Positions 33,988-44,692 of a stretch of 64,000 bases of DNA are shown here, one piece after another. Under the pieces are notes generated by a model, which was not told the origin of the DNA, did no database searches, and was given only the letters and a program-made list of their open reading frames with translations. Positions within the stretch are counted from its first letter, which is position 1. Each line of letters starts with the position of its first letter. A program made the position numbers and the translations under genes. The DNA is from Schaalia vaccimaxillae DSM 15804 (GTDB lineage: Bacteria; Actinomycetota; Actinomycetes; Actinomycetales; Actinomycetaceae), in contig NZ_ATUX01000007.1 of the NCBI RefSeq assembly GCF_000420425.1, positions 358,023-422,022 of the forward strand. The letters run 5' to 3'.

Positions 33988-35397
33988 GTGACCAGGATCG
34001 AAGAAGATCTGATCGGAAGTCGGCAGATTCCCGCCGATGCATATTGGGGCATCCACACATTGCGGGCTGTTGAAAATTACAGGATTTCGGGACGCACGAT
34101 CAACGAGTGCCCGGAATTGATTGAGGCCATCGTCCAAGTGAAAAAAGCTTGTGCACTGGCGAATATGGAACTGAGCGTTCTGGAGCCCCGCATTGCCCAC
34201 GCGATTGTCGCCGCATGCGACAAAATCCTTAATGAAGGTGCGTGCATGGACCAGTTCCCGGTCGACCAATTCCAGGGTGGTGCGGGTACGAGCGTCAATA
34301 TGAATGCCAATGAGGTTATTGCTAACCTCGCCCTCGAAATGCTCGGTGAACCGCGTTCGGCATATACCGTTATTCACCCAAATGACGACGTGAATCGTTC
34401 CCAGTCCACTAATGACGCCTATCCGACGGCTTTCCGCCTCGCCCTCGACACAAAGGTGGCACGTTTGCGCCGTGCGGTTGACGATCTAGCCGATGCCTTT
34501 GAAATCAAAGGCCACGAGTTTCGAGCGGTGCTCACCATGGGGCGGACCCAACTCCAAGATGCGGTACCGATGACCCTGGGCCAGGAAATGATGGCTTTCG
34601 CGCACACCCTGCGTGAGGAAGACGAGCGGCTTATCAATAATGCTGAGCTGCTTCTGGAAACCAATCTTGGTGCCACAGCTATTGGCACGGGGCTGAATAC
34701 GCCCGACGGCTATCAAGACGCTGTTGTGCGCAACCTACGGCGAATCACCGGACGGCCAATGGTGGCATCTCCTGACTTGGTTGAAGCTACGAGTGACACG
34801 GGTGCATATGTGTCAATGCACGCAACGATCAAGCGTACTGCTGTCAAACTGTCGAAAATCTGTAACGACCTGCGACTACTGTCATCGGGCCCTCGAGCAG
34901 GTTTGGGAGAAATCAACCTGCCGAAGATGGCTGCAGGATCTTCCATCATGCCTGCGAAGGTCAATCCCGTCATTCCCGAAGTGGTCAATCAGGTGTGTTT
35001 CAAAGTTATCGGAAACGACCAGACGGTCACAATGGCGGCAGAAGCAGGACAGCTCCAGCTCAATGTCATGGAGCCCGTCATCGCTCAGTGCCTTTTTGAA
35101 TCCATCGACTTGCTGATCAACGCTTGCCGCACACTGCGAGACCGCTGCGTGCTCGGCATTACCGCAAACGCCGATGTGTGTTTGTCCTACGTCGAAAACT
35201 CAATTGGAATCGTCACCTACTTCAACGACGTGATCGGCCACCAAATGGGCGACGAGGTCGGCAAACGTGCCGCCACAGAGGGTAAGTCTGTACGCGATGT
35301 GATCTTGGCAATGGATCTGATGGGGGCCGAAGAGATCGATCAAATTCTGTCCGCCGACAACCTGGCTCACCCACGCTATCGCGGTAAGAGAGTCTGA
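33988..35397 (+). CDS. aspA: Aspartate ammonia-lyase
   Basis: Converts aspartate to fumarate and ammonia. 469 residues of the fumarase/aspartase superfamily with the signature [12 protein letters not shown] (catalytic serine loop), [26 protein letters not shown] and [16 protein letters not shown]. The starting segment [19 protein letters not shown] is typical for aspartases rather than fumarases. GTG 33988 is the likely start, with AAGG in front. Nearby argH belongs to the same superfamily but acts in a different pathway. Confidence 0.94.
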   Translation: MTRIEEDLIGSRQIPADAYWGIHTLRAVENYRISGRTINECPELIEAIVQVKKACALANMELSVLEPRIAHAIVAACDKILNEGACMDQFPVDQFQGGAGTSVNMNANEVIANLALEMLGEPRSAYTVIHPNDDVNRSQSTNDAYPTAFRLALDTKVARLRRAVDDLADAFEIKGHEFRAVLTMGRTQLQDAVPMTLGQEMMAFAHTLREEDERLINNAELLLETNLGATAIGTGLNTPDGYQDAVVRNLRRITGRPMVASPDLVEATSDTGAYVSMHATIKRTAVKLSKICNDLRLLSSGPRAGLGEINLPKMAAGSSIMPAKVNPVIPEVVNQVCFKVIGNDQTVTMAAEAGQLQLNVMEPVIAQCLFESIDLLINACRTLRDRCVLGITANADVCLSYVENSIGIVTYFNDVIGHQMGDEVGKRAATEGKSVRDVILAMDLMGAEEIDQILSADNLAHPRYRGKRV

Positions 35398-35405
35398 ACC
35401 TGACA

Positions 35406-35448
35406 CTCAAGTCGGGCCCTGCATCTTTAGTGCAGGGCCCGACTTGAG
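35406..35448. terminator. Strong bidirectional terminator between aspA and aceE
   Basis: A perfect 18-bp inverted repeat (35406-35423 with 35431-35448) around a seven-base loop, between the convergent genes. Confidence 0.88.
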
Positions 35449-35467
35449 CATTCAAAGAGTGATTGAA

Positions 35468-38224
35468 TCAGGCGGTCTTCGTCGTGTTAGTTGATCCGTT
35501 GCCCGCTGCATCAATGGTGGTATTGAACAGGTCGTACTTGGCAATGGCTTGAGACACCACAGCCCGGTCGATGAGTCCCTTGTTCGCCAAAGCTGCGAGG
35601 GTCTTGACCACCAGGGACTCAGCGTCAATGTGGAAGTAACGCCGTGCAGCGCGGCGAGTGTCGGAAATACCGAAGCCGTCTGCTCCTAGGACGTGGTATT
35701 CACCCGGGATCCATTGGCGCACGAGGTCTTGAACCAATGTGTCGTAATCGGACGTTGCAATGAAGGGGCCCTCGGCGCCCGTGAGTTTACGAGTCAGATA
35801 CGCCTGGCGAGGTTCTTCTTCGGGATGGAGGAAGTTATGTTCATCTGCTTCCAAACCATCGCGACGCAACTCGTTCCATGAGGTGACAGACCAGACCGCG
35901 GCATCGACGCCCCAGTCCTCGGCCAGCATTCGCTTGGCTTCACGAGCCCAACGCACACCCACACCTGAAGCCATGAGCTGTGCCTTGGGGCCATTGCCAC
36001 TGTGCCCATCAACCTGGTGAATGCCCTTGAGGATTCCGTCAACGTCGACATTTTCAGGCTCTGCGGGCTGTTGGATCGGCTCATTGTAAACGGTCAAGTA
36101 GTACATGACATTGGGGTCACGCCCGTCGTCCTCGCCGTACATACGCTTGAGGCCGTCTTCCATAATATGTCGGATCTCGTAAGCGTAGGCCGGGTCGTAG
36201 ATGACGAAGGCACGGTTGGTGGAAGCCAGGACGGGGGAGTTACCATCCATGTGCTGCAGACCTTCACCCGCCAGGGTCGTACGCCCCGCCGTGGCGCCAA
36301 TGACAAAGCCGCGTGCCAGTTGGTCGGCTGCAGCCCAGAACTGGTCTCCGGTGCGCTGGAAGCCGAACATCGAGTAGAAGATGTAGATCGGCACCATTGG
36401 CAGGTTATGCGTGGTGTACGCCGTACCTGCGACCTGGAAAGCAGCTGCCGAGCCGGCCTCGGTGATGCCAGTGTGCAGCACCTGCCCCTGCTCGGATTCC
36501 TTGTAGGACAGCATCATGTCAGCGTCAACTGCCGTGTAATTTTGCCCGTGCGTATTGAAGATCTTCGAGGACGGGAAAATAGCGTCGAGACCGAAGGTTC
36601 GAGCCTCATCGGGGATGATTGGCACGAAGTAGCGGCCCACTTCCTTGTCTTTGAAGAGGTCCTTGAGTAGGCGTACCAGAGCCATTGTTGTGGCAACTTC
36701 GAGTTCGCCAGAGCCCTTGGACAATCCTTCAAAAGGCTTGGATGGGAGAGCGGGTAGCTTCGGGTCGTGGTCCACACGACGTTCTGGCACCCATCCGCCG
36801 AGCTTCTCTCGACGCTCCTTCATGTACTGCAGGGCAGGGTGGTCCTGCGGCGGCATGTAGTAGGGAGGCATGTAGGGATCGCGTTCGAGTTCCTCATCGG
36901 TGATGGGGATCTGGAGGCGGTCACGCAGCTGCTTGGCATCTTCCAAGGTCAGCTTCTTCATCTGGTGGGTGGAGTTACGGCCGGCGAAGTGAGTTCCCAG
37001 CGCATAGCCCTTAATTGTGTGTGCGAGGATGACCGTGGGTTGTCCGGTGTGCTCCATCGCTGCCTTGTAGGCGGCGTACACCTTGCGGTAGTCGTGTCCG
37101 CCGCGCTGGAGTGCCCAAATCTGCTCGTCGGTCCAGTTTTGAACCATCGCTTTGGTGCGTGGATCGCGACCGAAGAAGTGTTCGCGAACGTAGGCGCCGT
37201 CGTTTGCCTTGAAAGTTTGGTAATCGCCGTCCAGCGTGTCGTTCATGAGGTGGACGAGGGCGTCGTCCTTATCTGCTGCAAGAAGCTGGTCCCAGCCTCG
37301 GCCCCAGATCACCTTGATGACATTCCACCCCGCGCCTTTGAAGAAGGCTTCGAGCTCCTGGATGATCTTGCCATTGCCGCGCACCGGTCCGTCGAGACGC
37401 TGCAGGTTGCAGTTGATGACGAAGGTTAGGTTGTCGAGTCCCTGCTGGGCGGCAAGCTGAAGCATGCCTCGCGATTCAGGTTCGTCCATCTCACCATCAC
37501 CGATGAATGCCCAGGTGTGCTGCTGAGAGGTGTCTTTGAGGCCCCGCATATGCAGGTAGCGATCAAACCACGCCTGGTAGATCGCCTCAGCCGGGCCTAG
37601 TCCCAGAGACACGGTGGGGTATTCCCAGAACTCTGGCATCTGACGGGGGTGAGGGTAGGAGGGAATGCCGTGCTCGGTGGATGCTTGCTGACGGAAGCCA
37701 TCCATTTCAGCTTCACTCAGGCGTCCCTCGAGGAATGCTCGGGCGTAGGGGCCGGGGGAGGCATGCCCCTGGAAGAACACGTGGTCTCCGCCGCCGGGGT
37801 GATCCTTGCCTCGGAAGAAGTGGTTGAGGCCGACCTCGTAAAGGGTGGCCACGGAGGCATAGGAGGAGATGTGTCCGCCAACCTTGACGCCTGGGCGCTG
37901 AGCTCGGGTTACCTGGACGGCGGCATTCCAACGAATCCAGCGACGATACTGGCGTTCCATCGCTTCGTCTCCAGGGAAATACGGTTCTTGATCGACAGGG
38001 ATGGTGTTGACGTAGGGGGTGGTGTACTCCTGAGGAAGTTGGACACCGTTACGGCGAGCTTCATCCAGCATGTGCACCAGGATGTAGCGAGCACGCGGCC
38101 CACCCTTTTCGTTGATGAGCCCCGATAGGGATTCGACCCACTCGTTAGTTTCCTGTGGATCGTTGTCCGGTACCTGGCTGAGCAGGCCGTTGACGACGGG
38201 ATGGTTCTCGTTCGCTGGACTCAC
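35468..38224 (-). CDS. aceE: Pyruvate dehydrogenase E1 component, homodimeric
   Basis: Decarboxylates pyruvate with thiamine diphosphate and reductively acetylates the lipoyl domain of E2. From GTG 38224 it has 918 residues, normal for AceE. Motifs: [39 protein letters not shown], and the ThDP motif [14 protein letters not shown]...[19 protein letters not shown], then the transketolase-like central and C-terminal domains ([20 protein letters not shown]). The open frame extends to 38473, but those residues are not AceE-like; AGAAGAGG lies before GTG 38224. The lipoate genes lipA/lipB, needed for its partner E2, lie 4 kb away. Confidence 0.96.
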   Translation of the reverse strand: MSPANENHPVVNGLLSQVPDNDPQETNEWVESLSGLINEKGGPRARYILVHMLDEARRNGVQLPQEYTTPYVNTIPVDQEPYFPGDEAMERQYRRWIRWNAAVQVTRAQRPGVKVGGHISSYASVATLYEVGLNHFFRGKDHPGGGDHVFFQGHASPGPYARAFLEGRLSEAEMDGFRQQASTEHGIPSYPHPRQMPEFWEYPTVSLGLGPAEAIYQAWFDRYLHMRGLKDTSQQHTWAFIGDGEMDEPESRGMLQLAAQQGLDNLTFVINCNLQRLDGPVRGNGKIIQELEAFFKGAGWNVIKVIWGRGWDQLLAADKDDALVHLMNDTLDGDYQTFKANDGAYVREHFFGRDPRTKAMVQNWTDEQIWALQRGGHDYRKVYAAYKAAMEHTGQPTVILAHTIKGYALGTHFAGRNSTHQMKKLTLEDAKQLRDRLQIPITDEELERDPYMPPYYMPPQDHPALQYMKERREKLGGWVPERRVDHDPKLPALPSKPFEGLSKGSGELEVATTMALVRLLKDLFKDKEVGRYFVPIIPDEARTFGLDAIFPSSKIFNTHGQNYTAVDADMMLSYKESEQGQVLHTGITEAGSAAAFQVAGTAYTTHNLPMVPIYIFYSMFGFQRTGDQFWAAADQLARGFVIGATAGRTTLAGEGLQHMDGNSPVLASTNRAFVIYDPAYAYEIRHIMEDGLKRMYGEDDGRDPNVMYYLTVYNEPIQQPAEPENVDVDGILKGIHQVDGHSGNGPKAQLMASGVGVRWAREAKRMLAEDWGVDAAVWSVTSWNELRRDGLEADEHNFLHPEEEPRQAYLTRKLTGAEGPFIATSDYDTLVQDLVRQWIPGEYHVLGADGFGISDTRRAARRYFHIDAESLVVKTLAALANKGLIDRAVVSQAIAKYDLFNTTIDAAGNGSTNTTKTA

Positions 38225-38330
38225 GGATTGCCTCTTCTTCGTCGATTCTGCGTGTGAACACGCCTTCGTGCTATCGAGTCCTATTTTCCATCTTGTTGGC
38301 CTCGAATGCGAGCGATTATGGGACCTCGGG

Positions 38331-38358
38331 CCTATGGGAAGCACCTCAATTTTGTCAA
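38331..38358 (-). promoter_or_regulatory. aceE promoter
   Basis: Reading the minus strand, a perfect TTGACA (38358-38353) is followed after 16 bases by CATAGG (38336-38331). A leader of about 100 bases reaches GTG 38224. Confidence 0.55.
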
Positions 38359-38360
38359 CA

Positions 38361-38396
38361 AGCGTTTTTTGATCCGAATAGGGAAAATAAAACGCT
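38361..38396. repeat. Inverted repeat directly upstream of the aceE -35 box
   Basis: AGCGTTTT (38361-38368) and AAAACGCT (38389-38396) are exact complements separated by 20 bases, two bases upstream of the aceE -35. The location suits an activator or dual-use operator for aceE and the divergent DUF3052 gene. The rest of the 38225-38502 interval shows nothing else I can name except a TAGGAT (38437-38442) that might serve the DUF3052 gene. Confidence 0.4.
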
Positions 38397-38502
38397 CCCG
38401 TGGCGGACAGAAGATGGCGGTGACAAGGTTGTGCCTTAGGATGCAAGACGTGAAGTACGAAGAAGCGTCCCAAGCGCTCTCGCTGAAGGGTGGTCGGTCA
38501 TC

Positions 38503-38901
38503 GTGGCGATGAGCCTCGGATTCAAGCCGGGACAGGTCGTGCAGGAGTTCTACGTCGACGACGACGCCGACCAGGACCTGCGTTCTGCGATTGAGAAGGA
38601 AACCTCCGAGCCAATCGTTGATGTTGATTACGGCGATGTGGTTGATGGTGCCATCGTGTGGTGGCGCTCAGATGATGCAGAAGAAGAAGATCTTGCCGAC
38701 GTCCTCGTTGACGCAATGTCCAACTTGGATGACGGCGGACTGATTTGGGTTTTCATTCCGAAGCCTTCGCGTCCGGGTGCAGTTCCCGTCGCTGATGTCG
38801 AGGACGCCGCCAAGGTCGCTGGTTTACATTCTACCTCGGCGGCATCGGTGGGTCAGGATTGGGCCGGAATCCGGCTGACGGCTCGCCCTCGTAGCCGATA
38901 A
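38503..38901 (+). CDS. DUF3052 family protein
   Basis: 132-residue cytoplasmic, acidic actinobacterial protein. Family segments: LGFKPGQVVQEFYVDDDAD, VDYGDVVDGAIVWWRSDD, DLADVLVDAMSNLDDGG, IWVFIPKPSRPG, and the closing AGLHSTSAASVGQDWAGIRL. Function is not known; it commonly stands beside aceE in Actinobacteria, divergent as here. Start GTG 38503 (AAGGGTGG upstream) or ATG 38509. Confidence 0.9.
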   Translation: MAMSLGFKPGQVVQEFYVDDDADQDLRSAIEKETSEPIVDVDYGDVVDGAIVWWRSDDAEEEDLADVLVDAMSNLDDGGLIWVFIPKPSRPGAVPVADVEDAAKVAGLHSTSAASVGQDWAGIRLTARPRSR

Positions 38902-38976
38902 CACAGCTGTTAGATGGCGCTAGCCAGGCATCCTGCGCTAGCGTATCTGCAGTCCTTCCATTAAAGGAAGGGACTG

Positions 38977-39050
38977 GGGCCTGTAGCTCAGTTGGTCAGA
39001 GCGCTGCGTTTACACCGCAGAAGTCGTCGGTTCGAACCCGGCCGGGCCCA
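38977..39050 (+). tRNA. tRNA-Val (anticodon TAC)
   Basis: Full cloverleaf: acceptor GGGCCTG (38977-38983) with CGGGCCC (39043-39049), discriminator A at 39050. D-arm TAGCTCAGTTGGTCAGAGC, anticodon stem CTGCG/CGCAG with loop TTTACAC giving anticodon TAC (valine GTA codons), T-arm GTCGG-TTCGAAC-CCGGC. CCA is not encoded. Confidence 0.96.
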
Positions 39051-39064
39051 CCCGTTGTTCTCAA

Positions 39065-40444
39065 TTAATCGCGCTGCGAATCGTTATCGTCGCGTGCAAG
39101 TAGCAAGTCTCCAGCAACCAGGCGACCAGATGACCCAGTGCCCAGTTGTTCGAGGGCGAGTCGTCCCACCATCTGCTGATTAGTCGTTGTTCGCTGGGAG
39201 CGATCCCCAGATACGAAGCTGAAGAACCAATGGATCAGTGTGCCAACCTGCGACTTAAAGCTAACGATGTAGAGCAGGTGAAGGAAACACCAGGCCACCC
39301 ACGCAGGGAAACCTGTCATCTTCAACTGGCCCATTTTCACCACAGCTTTGAAACGTGCAATTGTGGCCATCGAGCCTTTGTCAAAGTAGGTGAACTCCTG
39401 CTTCCTGGGAGTGCGCCCATTGAGGCGAGCTTTGATCGTATCGGCTGCAAACTTGGCAGACTGGATGGCACCCTGGGCAACACCGGGAACGCCTGGCACG
39501 CTCATCATGTCGCCGAGGACAAAAATTTCTGGATGATCGGCGATCGTCAGATCCTTATTGACTACGACCCTGCCGGCGCGGTCGATTTCAACCCCCGTTC
39601 GATCCGAGAGAATCTTGCCCAGTTCTGAGGCTTGGACTCCTGCGGCCCAGACCTTACATGAGGAATAGATAGTCTCGGTGGAACCATCTGCGAATTTCAG
39701 CGTAACCGTGTCGGCGTCCAGATCTGTTACGAGGGCGTTCATGCGTACCTCGACGCCCATCTTTTCCAAAGACTTTCGCGTGGCTTCACCCAATTTGGCT
39801 CCGAAGGGGGGAAGCGGATGATCGGCACCATCGACGAGGATGACGCGGGCCTGGGTGGAGTCGATCTTTCGGAATTCACCTTTAAGAGTCTTGGAGGCAA
39901 GCTCGCGGATCTGGCCTGCCATTTCAACTCCGGTGGGGCCTGCGCCTACGACAACAAAAGTCATGAGCTTCTTGACTTGGTCGGGGTCGTTGCGAGTGAT
40001 TTCGGCTATCTCAAAAGCGGTAAAGATTCGGGCCCGTAGTTCCAAGGCGTCGTCGATGCTCTTCAAACCGGGAGCGAAAACGGCGAAATGATCATTGCCG
40101 AAGTAAGACTGACCAGCTCCTGCAGCAACAATCAAGGTGTCGTACGGGGTCTTGTGGGCAATATTGTGGTTCCTCCACAGGACGACTTTGTTCTCGACGT
40201 CAATATCTGTAACCAGAGCCTGAACCACCCGCACATTCTTCTTTTTTGCGAGGATTTCGCGAGTCGTGGGGGCGATGTCGCCTTCGGAGAGGATTCCGGT
40301 GGCTACCTGGTAGAGCAACGGTTGGAAAAGGTGATGACTTGTCTTAGCCAGAATCGTAATGTCTACGTCTTGGCTAGCTAATTTTCGAGCTGCAGTTAAA
40401 CCAGCGAAGCCGGAGCCGATAATGACGATTCTGTGACGGGACAT
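39065..40444 (-). CDS. ndh: Type II NADH:quinone oxidoreductase (NDH-2)
   Basis: Peripheral membrane flavoprotein (459 residues) passing electrons from NADH to menaquinone without pumping protons. FAD-binding IIGSGFAGLTAARKL at the N-terminus, NAD-binding VVVGAGPTGVEMAGQI near residue 165, a FAD-contact segment VLGDMMSVPGVPGVAQGAIQ near 315, and a hydrophobic C-terminal region (WVAWCFLHLLYIVSF) for membrane attachment. A short polar tail follows. Converges on tRNA-Val. Upstream lies an acyl-adenylating enzyme that may be MenE-like. Confidence 0.93.
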   Translation of the reverse strand: MSRHRIVIIGSGFAGLTAARKLASQDVDITILAKTSHHLFQPLLYQVATGILSEGDIAPTTREILAKKKNVRVVQALVTDIDVENKVVLWRNHNIAHKTPYDTLIVAAGAGQSYFGNDHFAVFAPGLKSIDDALELRARIFTAFEIAEITRNDPDQVKKLMTFVVVGAGPTGVEMAGQIRELASKTLKGEFRKIDSTQARVILVDGADHPLPPFGAKLGEATRKSLEKMGVEVRMNALVTDLDADTVTLKFADGSTETIYSSCKVWAAGVQASELGKILSDRTGVEIDRAGRVVVNKDLTIADHPEIFVLGDMMSVPGVPGVAQGAIQSAKFAADTIKARLNGRTPRKQEFTYFDKGSMATIARFKAVVKMGQLKMTGFPAWVAWCFLHLLYIVSFKSQVGTLIHWFFSFVSGDRSQRTTTNQQMVGRLALEQLGTGSSGRLVAGDLLLARDDNDSQRD

Positions 40445-40524
40445 GACCTCTCCTTATTTAAGACAGGCCGACCTTACCAAAATGGCGGGACTAAAGGCCA
40501 TAGAGATCGACTGAACGTGACGCA

Positions 40525-41967
40525 TTAGGCGAAAAGACGTATTACAGCCTGTGGATCTGGCTTCCCATTCACACTGAGCGGAATCGCATCAACGGTAGTC
40601 ATTCGACGAATACGTTCCCAGGGGGCTAAGACATTAGCAAGCTGGGCGTTCAAGAATTGGAGGCTGGTCAAGTCGCCGGTGCCTCCACCGGGTGCAAGCA
40701 CGATCGCCGCAGCAACAATCTGTCCCCACCTCTCATCTTCAAGCCCCACCACCATCGCATCGGTGATACCCGCAAGCGTGCGTAGAGCTTCTTCGATCTT
40801 CGCAGGAGCCACGAGCTCTCCGCCCGTATTGATCATTCGGGATGCGCGTCCGACCAGATGAATCCAACCGCCCTCATCAATGAAGCCTAGATCGGCAGTA
40901 CGCAACCACTTTGAACCTGTGACAACCCCGGGACCGCGAACCTGGATCTCGCCAATCGAACCCTGTTCAACCTGGATGCCAGCCTCGTCGCAGATCCGCA
41001 GATCAACATAGGGGAAAGGCCTACCGATAGCGCCAGCGGGTCCAATGGCATCAGGTGCCATCATGGCACCCGCTCCTGAAGTTTCCGTCATCCCCCAAAC
41101 ATGGATCGGATCGAGCCCAGCTTGGCGCATATGCTCGCGCAGGAGCGGCGTTAAAGCATCCCCTCCAACCAACGGCTTGACCCAAGACGATAGGTCTGCC
41201 TCCACAGTACGCTGGGCCTCCAATAGAGCGATGCACATCGTTGGGACCGCGAACATCATGGAAATACGGTGTTGCTCAACGCCGCGCAAAATGAGTTCGG
41301 GATTAAAAGACTCAAAGACGACAACGGTGCCGCCGTGCGCAAAGGTGTCCAAAGATGTGCCGTTAAAGCCGCCGATATGGGACATCGGCGCACATACGCC
41401 CACCACATGATGGCCGGGCGAATATTCGAAACCATCTCGAAAGTTGCGGGTGCCCCACCATAAGACTTCATGGGTCAATTCGATTGGGCGAGCCTGGGCC
41501 GTAGAACCTGAAGTGAAGAGAATTGCAGCGACCTCGGTTGTCCTTCGCGGAGGTTCTCCCATCATGGGATGTGCCGAATCAACCATCTTCTTGAAATGCG
41601 CCAAGCTCAGATCTGACGCCATTTGCGCAGAATCGACGATGACTAAAGCTCCATGTGCCAGGTTAATGCGGTGGCGAATCTCGCCTTCGGGTAGACGGGG
41701 CGAGACGACAACGCTAACCGCACCCAACCATGAGCAGGCCACGTGGACAATGAAGTGCCACGGTGAATTTGCCGTACATAAAACCACCCGCGAGCCTTCA
41801 CCAATCCCCAAGCCCGCCAATACCGTGGTGGTGCGACGTACGTGGTCGCTACTTTGTGACACGGAAAGCACAGCGCCCGTTTGAGCATCAATGAGGCTTG
41901 CACGGTGTGGATGCTGATGGGCCGCACGCAAAAGGGTTCGTGCGGGACTGTAGTCGACGGAACTCAC
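40525..41967 (-). CDS. AMP-binding acyl-CoA ligase-like enzyme (MenE-like?), coupled to lipA
   Basis: 480-residue ANL-superfamily adenylating enzyme. The P-loop is unusual: [16 protein letters not shown] (about 151-166) lacks the usual Gly-x-Pro-Lys-Gly. Other motifs are fair: [32 protein letters not shown] (the Asp that binds ribose), and the C-terminal catalytic lysine in LSVNGKPDP (K469). GTG 41967 overlaps the lipA stop (GTGA), so it is translated with lipA. NDH-2 downstream would suit menaquinone synthesis (MenE); coupling to lipoate genes would suit fatty-acid or lipoate activation. I cannot decide between them. Confidence 0.78.
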   Translation of the reverse strand: MSSVDYSPARTLLRAAHQHPHRASLIDAQTGAVLSVSQSSDHVRRTTTVLAGLGIGEGSRVVLCTANSPWHFIVHVACSWLGAVSVVVSPRLPEGEIRHRINLAHGALVIVDSAQMASDLSLAHFKKMVDSAHPMMGEPPRRTTEVAAILFTSGSTAQARPIELTHEVLWWGTRNFRDGFEYSPGHHVVGVCAPMSHIGGFNGTSLDTFAHGGTVVVFESFNPELILRGVEQHRISMMFAVPTMCIALLEAQRTVEADLSSWVKPLVGGDALTPLLREHMRQAGLDPIHVWGMTETSGAGAMMAPDAIGPAGAIGRPFPYVDLRICDEAGIQVEQGSIGEIQVRGPGVVTGSKWLRTADLGFIDEGGWIHLVGRASRMINTGGELVAPAKIEEALRTLAGITDAMVVGLEDERWGQIVAAAIVLAPGGGTGDLTSLQFLNAQLANVLAPWERIRRMTTVDAIPLSVNGKPDPQAVIRLFA

Positions 41968-43085
41968 AGGCGTGGCGGCGCGGCTACAGCGATACTGGCA
42001 AGCTGTGCAGGTGGCGCCGTCCTAGGCATTCCAGCCTTGCCGATAGCGTGACCACGAGGGCGAGATGTGCGTTCACGCAAACGCTCAAGAACGCTCGAAG
42101 CTTCCTGAAGAGTCGTTCCCGAATCGGAGATGTGAGACAGCTGCGCAGGAATCTCGAATCCTCGTGCGCGCATCCCCTTCGCCCACAGTAGACCCGCGCG
42201 GTAGGAGGAACGAACCATAGGGCCAGCCATGACGCCGGCAAAACCGATCTCTTCGGCCTCAGCCGCCAACTCCAAGAATTCCTCGGGGTGGAGCCAGCGG
42301 TCAATCGGATGGTGGAGAGGGGAGGGCCGCAGGTACTGCGTTAACGTCAGTAAGTCGCAGCCCGCGTCGCGCAGGTCGCGCATTGCTGCACTGATTTCCT
42401 CACGGGTTTCGCCCATGCCAAGGATCAGATTTGACTTCGTGATCATGGAACCATCGTGGGCACGCTGAATCATTGCCAAAGAACGTTCATAGCGGAAGGC
42501 TGGACGAATCTTTTTAAAGATGCGGGGGACCGTTTCCAGATTGTGCGCAAAGACTTCAGGTCCGGCCTCGATAACCATGTCGATGGATTCGTCTTGCCCG
42601 CGGAAATCGTCGACCAATAATTCGACGCCGGTACCTGTGCTGAGGGTGTGGATCTGGCGGCAGGTTTCGGCGTAGAGCCAGGCTGCACCATCGGGCAGAT
42701 CGTCGCGTGTTACGCCCGTGATGGTGACGTAACGCAGGTTGAGTTCGGTGACAGACTCGGCGATGCGGCGAGGCTCATCGGTGTCATATTCGGTTGGCTT
42801 GCCAGTCGCAATGTCACAGAAGTCGCAGCGACGTGTGCACAGGGCTCCTCCCAAGAGGAAGGTGGCTTCGCGGTCTTGCCAGCATTCGTAAATATTGGGA
42901 CACCCTGCCTCCGCGCACACCGTGTGTAGCCCCTTGCCGTGGGACAGCTTTCGCATATCTTCGTAATTTTCCCCGGCTTTAGCAGTGGTGCGGATCCACT
43001 CGGGCTTATTTTCGATGGGGGTTGCGGAGTTTCGTACCTCGACCCGCAGCAGTTTGCGGCCTTCGGGATCTGGCAGCGTGCTCAT
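41964..43085 (-). CDS. lipA: Lipoyl synthase
   Basis: Radical SAM enzyme inserting two sulfurs into octanoyl-protein. 373 residues with the auxiliary-cluster cysteines [13 protein letters not shown] and the SAM cluster [13 protein letters not shown] (CxxxCxxC), [38 protein letters not shown] and the C-terminal [13 protein letters not shown] with its RSSY serine. The ~45-residue tail beyond that is Arg/Ala-rich and not conserved. It overlaps lipB by four bases upstream. Confidence 0.96.
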   Translation of the reverse strand: MSTLPDPEGRKLLRVEVRNSATPIENKPEWIRTTAKAGENYEDMRKLSHGKGLHTVCAEAGCPNIYECWQDREATFLLGGALCTRRCDFCDIATGKPTEYDTDEPRRIAESVTELNLRYVTITGVTRDDLPDGAAWLYAETCRQIHTLSTGTGVELLVDDFRGQDESIDMVIEAGPEVFAHNLETVPRIFKKIRPAFRYERSLAMIQRAHDGSMITKSNLILGMGETREEISAAMRDLRDAGCDLLTLTQYLRPSPLHHPIDRWLHPEEFLELAAEAEEIGFAGVMAGPMVRSSYRAGLLWAKGMRARGFEIPAQLSHISDSGTTLQEASSVLERLRERTSRPRGHAIGKAGMPRTAPPAQLASIAVAAPPRL

Positions 43086-43753
43086 TCGTAGCTCCTGTAA
43101 ACGAGGCGTTGGTCGGGTGAATTTAAGCAGGGGAGAATCGATTCGAAGATTCGGGGGACAAGGGCGTTAGCGGCATCCTCAACACTGGAGGATATTCCTT
43201 CCCAGGACAAAGATGCGACGTCAGCGTCGGCCAATCCGCATGGGATGATTCCACTAAAAGCTGTCGACGGGTCAATATCGACGTTCAGGGCCACACCGTG
43301 CAGGGTTGCTCCGCGAGCAACCTTGAGTCCGATGGCGCAGATCTTGCGGTCTCTGCATCCTTCTTCACGCAGCCAGACTCCCGCGCGGCCTTCGATTCTG
43401 GTGGCAGGTAGACCCCAGGTGATGTTGACGGTGTCAATCACTGCGGCCTCGACCGCTCGAATCCATGCAACAAGGTCGACGGGTTCGCGCAGGCGTACCA
43501 CCGGGTAGACCACTAACTGGCCCGGTCCGTGCCATGTTGCCGAACCTGCGCGGTCAACTTTGATGATGGGTACGTCGCCGTCGGGTACGTCTTCGGGCTT
43601 GGTGTGGCGTCCTGCCGTCCATGTGGGCGACATTTGGCTGACGATAATGGAATCTGGCCCGCCTTGGACTGCGGCCTCGTGCAGGCGACGCTGCAATGCG
43701 TCGACCTCCATGTAGTCGCTGAGTCCTTTGTCGAGCAGATTGATGACATCCAC
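43082..43753 (-). CDS. lipB: Octanoyl-ACP:protein octanoyltransferase
   Basis: Transfers octanoate from ACP to lipoyl domains, first step before LipA. 223 residues with [19 protein letters not shown], the lysine in [22 protein letters not shown] and the catalytic cysteine in [23 protein letters not shown] on the minus strand (43766-43761) is seven bases before ATG 43753, suggesting a leaderless mRNA. First gene of lipB-lipA-ligase. Confidence 0.95.
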   Translation of the reverse strand: MDVINLLDKGLSDYMEVDALQRRLHEAAVQGGPDSIIVSQMSPTWTAGRHTKPEDVPDGDVPIIKVDRAGSATWHGPGQLVVYPVVRLREPVDLVAWIRAVEAAVIDTVNITWGLPATRIEGRAGVWLREEGCRDRKICAIGLKVARGATLHGVALNVDIDPSTAFSGIIPCGLADADVASLSWEGISSSVEDAANALVPRIFESILPCLNSPDQRLVYRSYE

Positions 43754-43843
43754 GTCGAAAATGCTAAACCTCGCAGAATTGATTTTCGAATCGAAAGTAA
43801 ATGGTTGATGAAACGAAAAACTGCCTATAGGTATTCTGGTGCA
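43754..43843. promoter_or_regulatory. Divergent promoter interval between lipB and the Nif3-like gene
   Basis: Holds TAGCAT for lipB (minus, 43766-43761) and TATTCT for the Nif3-like gene (43832-43837), both at leaderless spacing. A small palindrome TTTCGA-A-TCGAAA (43784-43796) lies between and could be an operator. Confidence 0.4.
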
Positions 43844-44692
43844 ATGAACGCAACATGGACTGTGGGCGACATCACGGCCCTCATGGAAAGCTGGTATCCG
43901 AAGGAATGGGCTGAAAGCTGGGATCGCGTAGGACTAATCCTGGGACGGCAAAACGCCCCGATTCGCAAAGTCCTCCTGGCAGTCGATCCAGTACGAGCGG
44001 TTGTCGACCAGGCTTGTGCCAACAACGTCGACATGGTCATTACCCATCACCCCCTGCTGATCAAAGGTGTGTCTTTCCTGCCCGAAGACGATCCCAAGGG
44101 CAGCGTTGTCGCAGAGTTAATCAGGCACGACATTGCGCTATTTAATGCCCACACCAACGCTGACTGTGCCCCAACCGGAGTTGCACAAGCTCTCGCTGAC
44201 CTCCTCGGCCTTTGTGACGCTCAACCATTTACTGTCGTGACCCATGACGACGGTGGTAACCCCGTGGGCCTGGGAAGAATTGGTCGCATTGAACCTACGA
44301 CACTGGGTGCCTTCGCCGACAAGGTTGCACAGGCGCTACCAGCGGGGCCCACTGGGTTGTTAGTTGCGGGCGACGAAGGCCAGACCATCACGACCATCGC
44401 AGTGTCGGGTGGTTCGGGAGACTCCTTCTTAGACGATGCTCGAAGGCTGGGTGCAGATGCATATCTGACCGCGGATCTGCGCCACCATCCGGCTTCCGAA
44501 CACGTCGAGGCAGGCAAACCAGCATTGCTCAGCGCCAGCCATTGGGCAACCGAATGGCCATGGCTGCCCGTATTGGCACAACGATTGCGCGAAGAAGCAC
44601 ACCTGCAGAATGTGGACCTTGACGTGGAAGTCTCTACCATTGTCACCGAGCCGTGGAACAGCCACCGGCCGACCTCGGGAGGAAACGCGTGA
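43844..44692 (+). CDS. Nif3-like dinuclear metal-centre protein (YbgI/GTP cyclohydrolase I type 2 homologue)
   Basis: 282-residue protein of the hexameric NIF3 family. Conserved parts: VGDITALMESWYPKEWAESWDRVGLILG, DMVITHHPLL with the HHP metal ligands, LFNAHTNADCAPTGVAQALAD, and the late DLRHHPASEHVEAGKPALLSASHWATEW carrying the His/Glu ligands. Function remains poorly defined. ATG 43844 is chosen; the frame is open back to 43529 inside lipB without similarity. Its stop overlaps the next gene (GTGA). Confidence 0.92.
   Translation: MNATWTVGDITALMESWYPKEWAESWDRVGLILGRQNAPIRKVLLAVDPVRAVVDQACANNVDMVITHHPLLIKGVSFLPEDDPKGSVVAELIRHDIALFNAHTNADCAPTGVAQALADLLGLCDAQPFTVVTHDDGGNPVGLGRIGRIEPTTLGAFADKVAQALPAGPTGLLVAGDEGQTITTIAVSGGSGDSFLDDARRLGADAYLTADLRHHPASEHVEAGKPALLSASHWATEWPWLPVLAQRLREEAHLQNVDLDVEVSTIVTEPWNSHRPTSGGNA

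Noticed and set aside
36002..36670. Open frame on the plus strand inside aceE, and similar ones at 36767-37429 and 37649-38128
   Set aside because: They are antisense to strongly conserved AceE sequence, with no ribosome site or recognisable domain.
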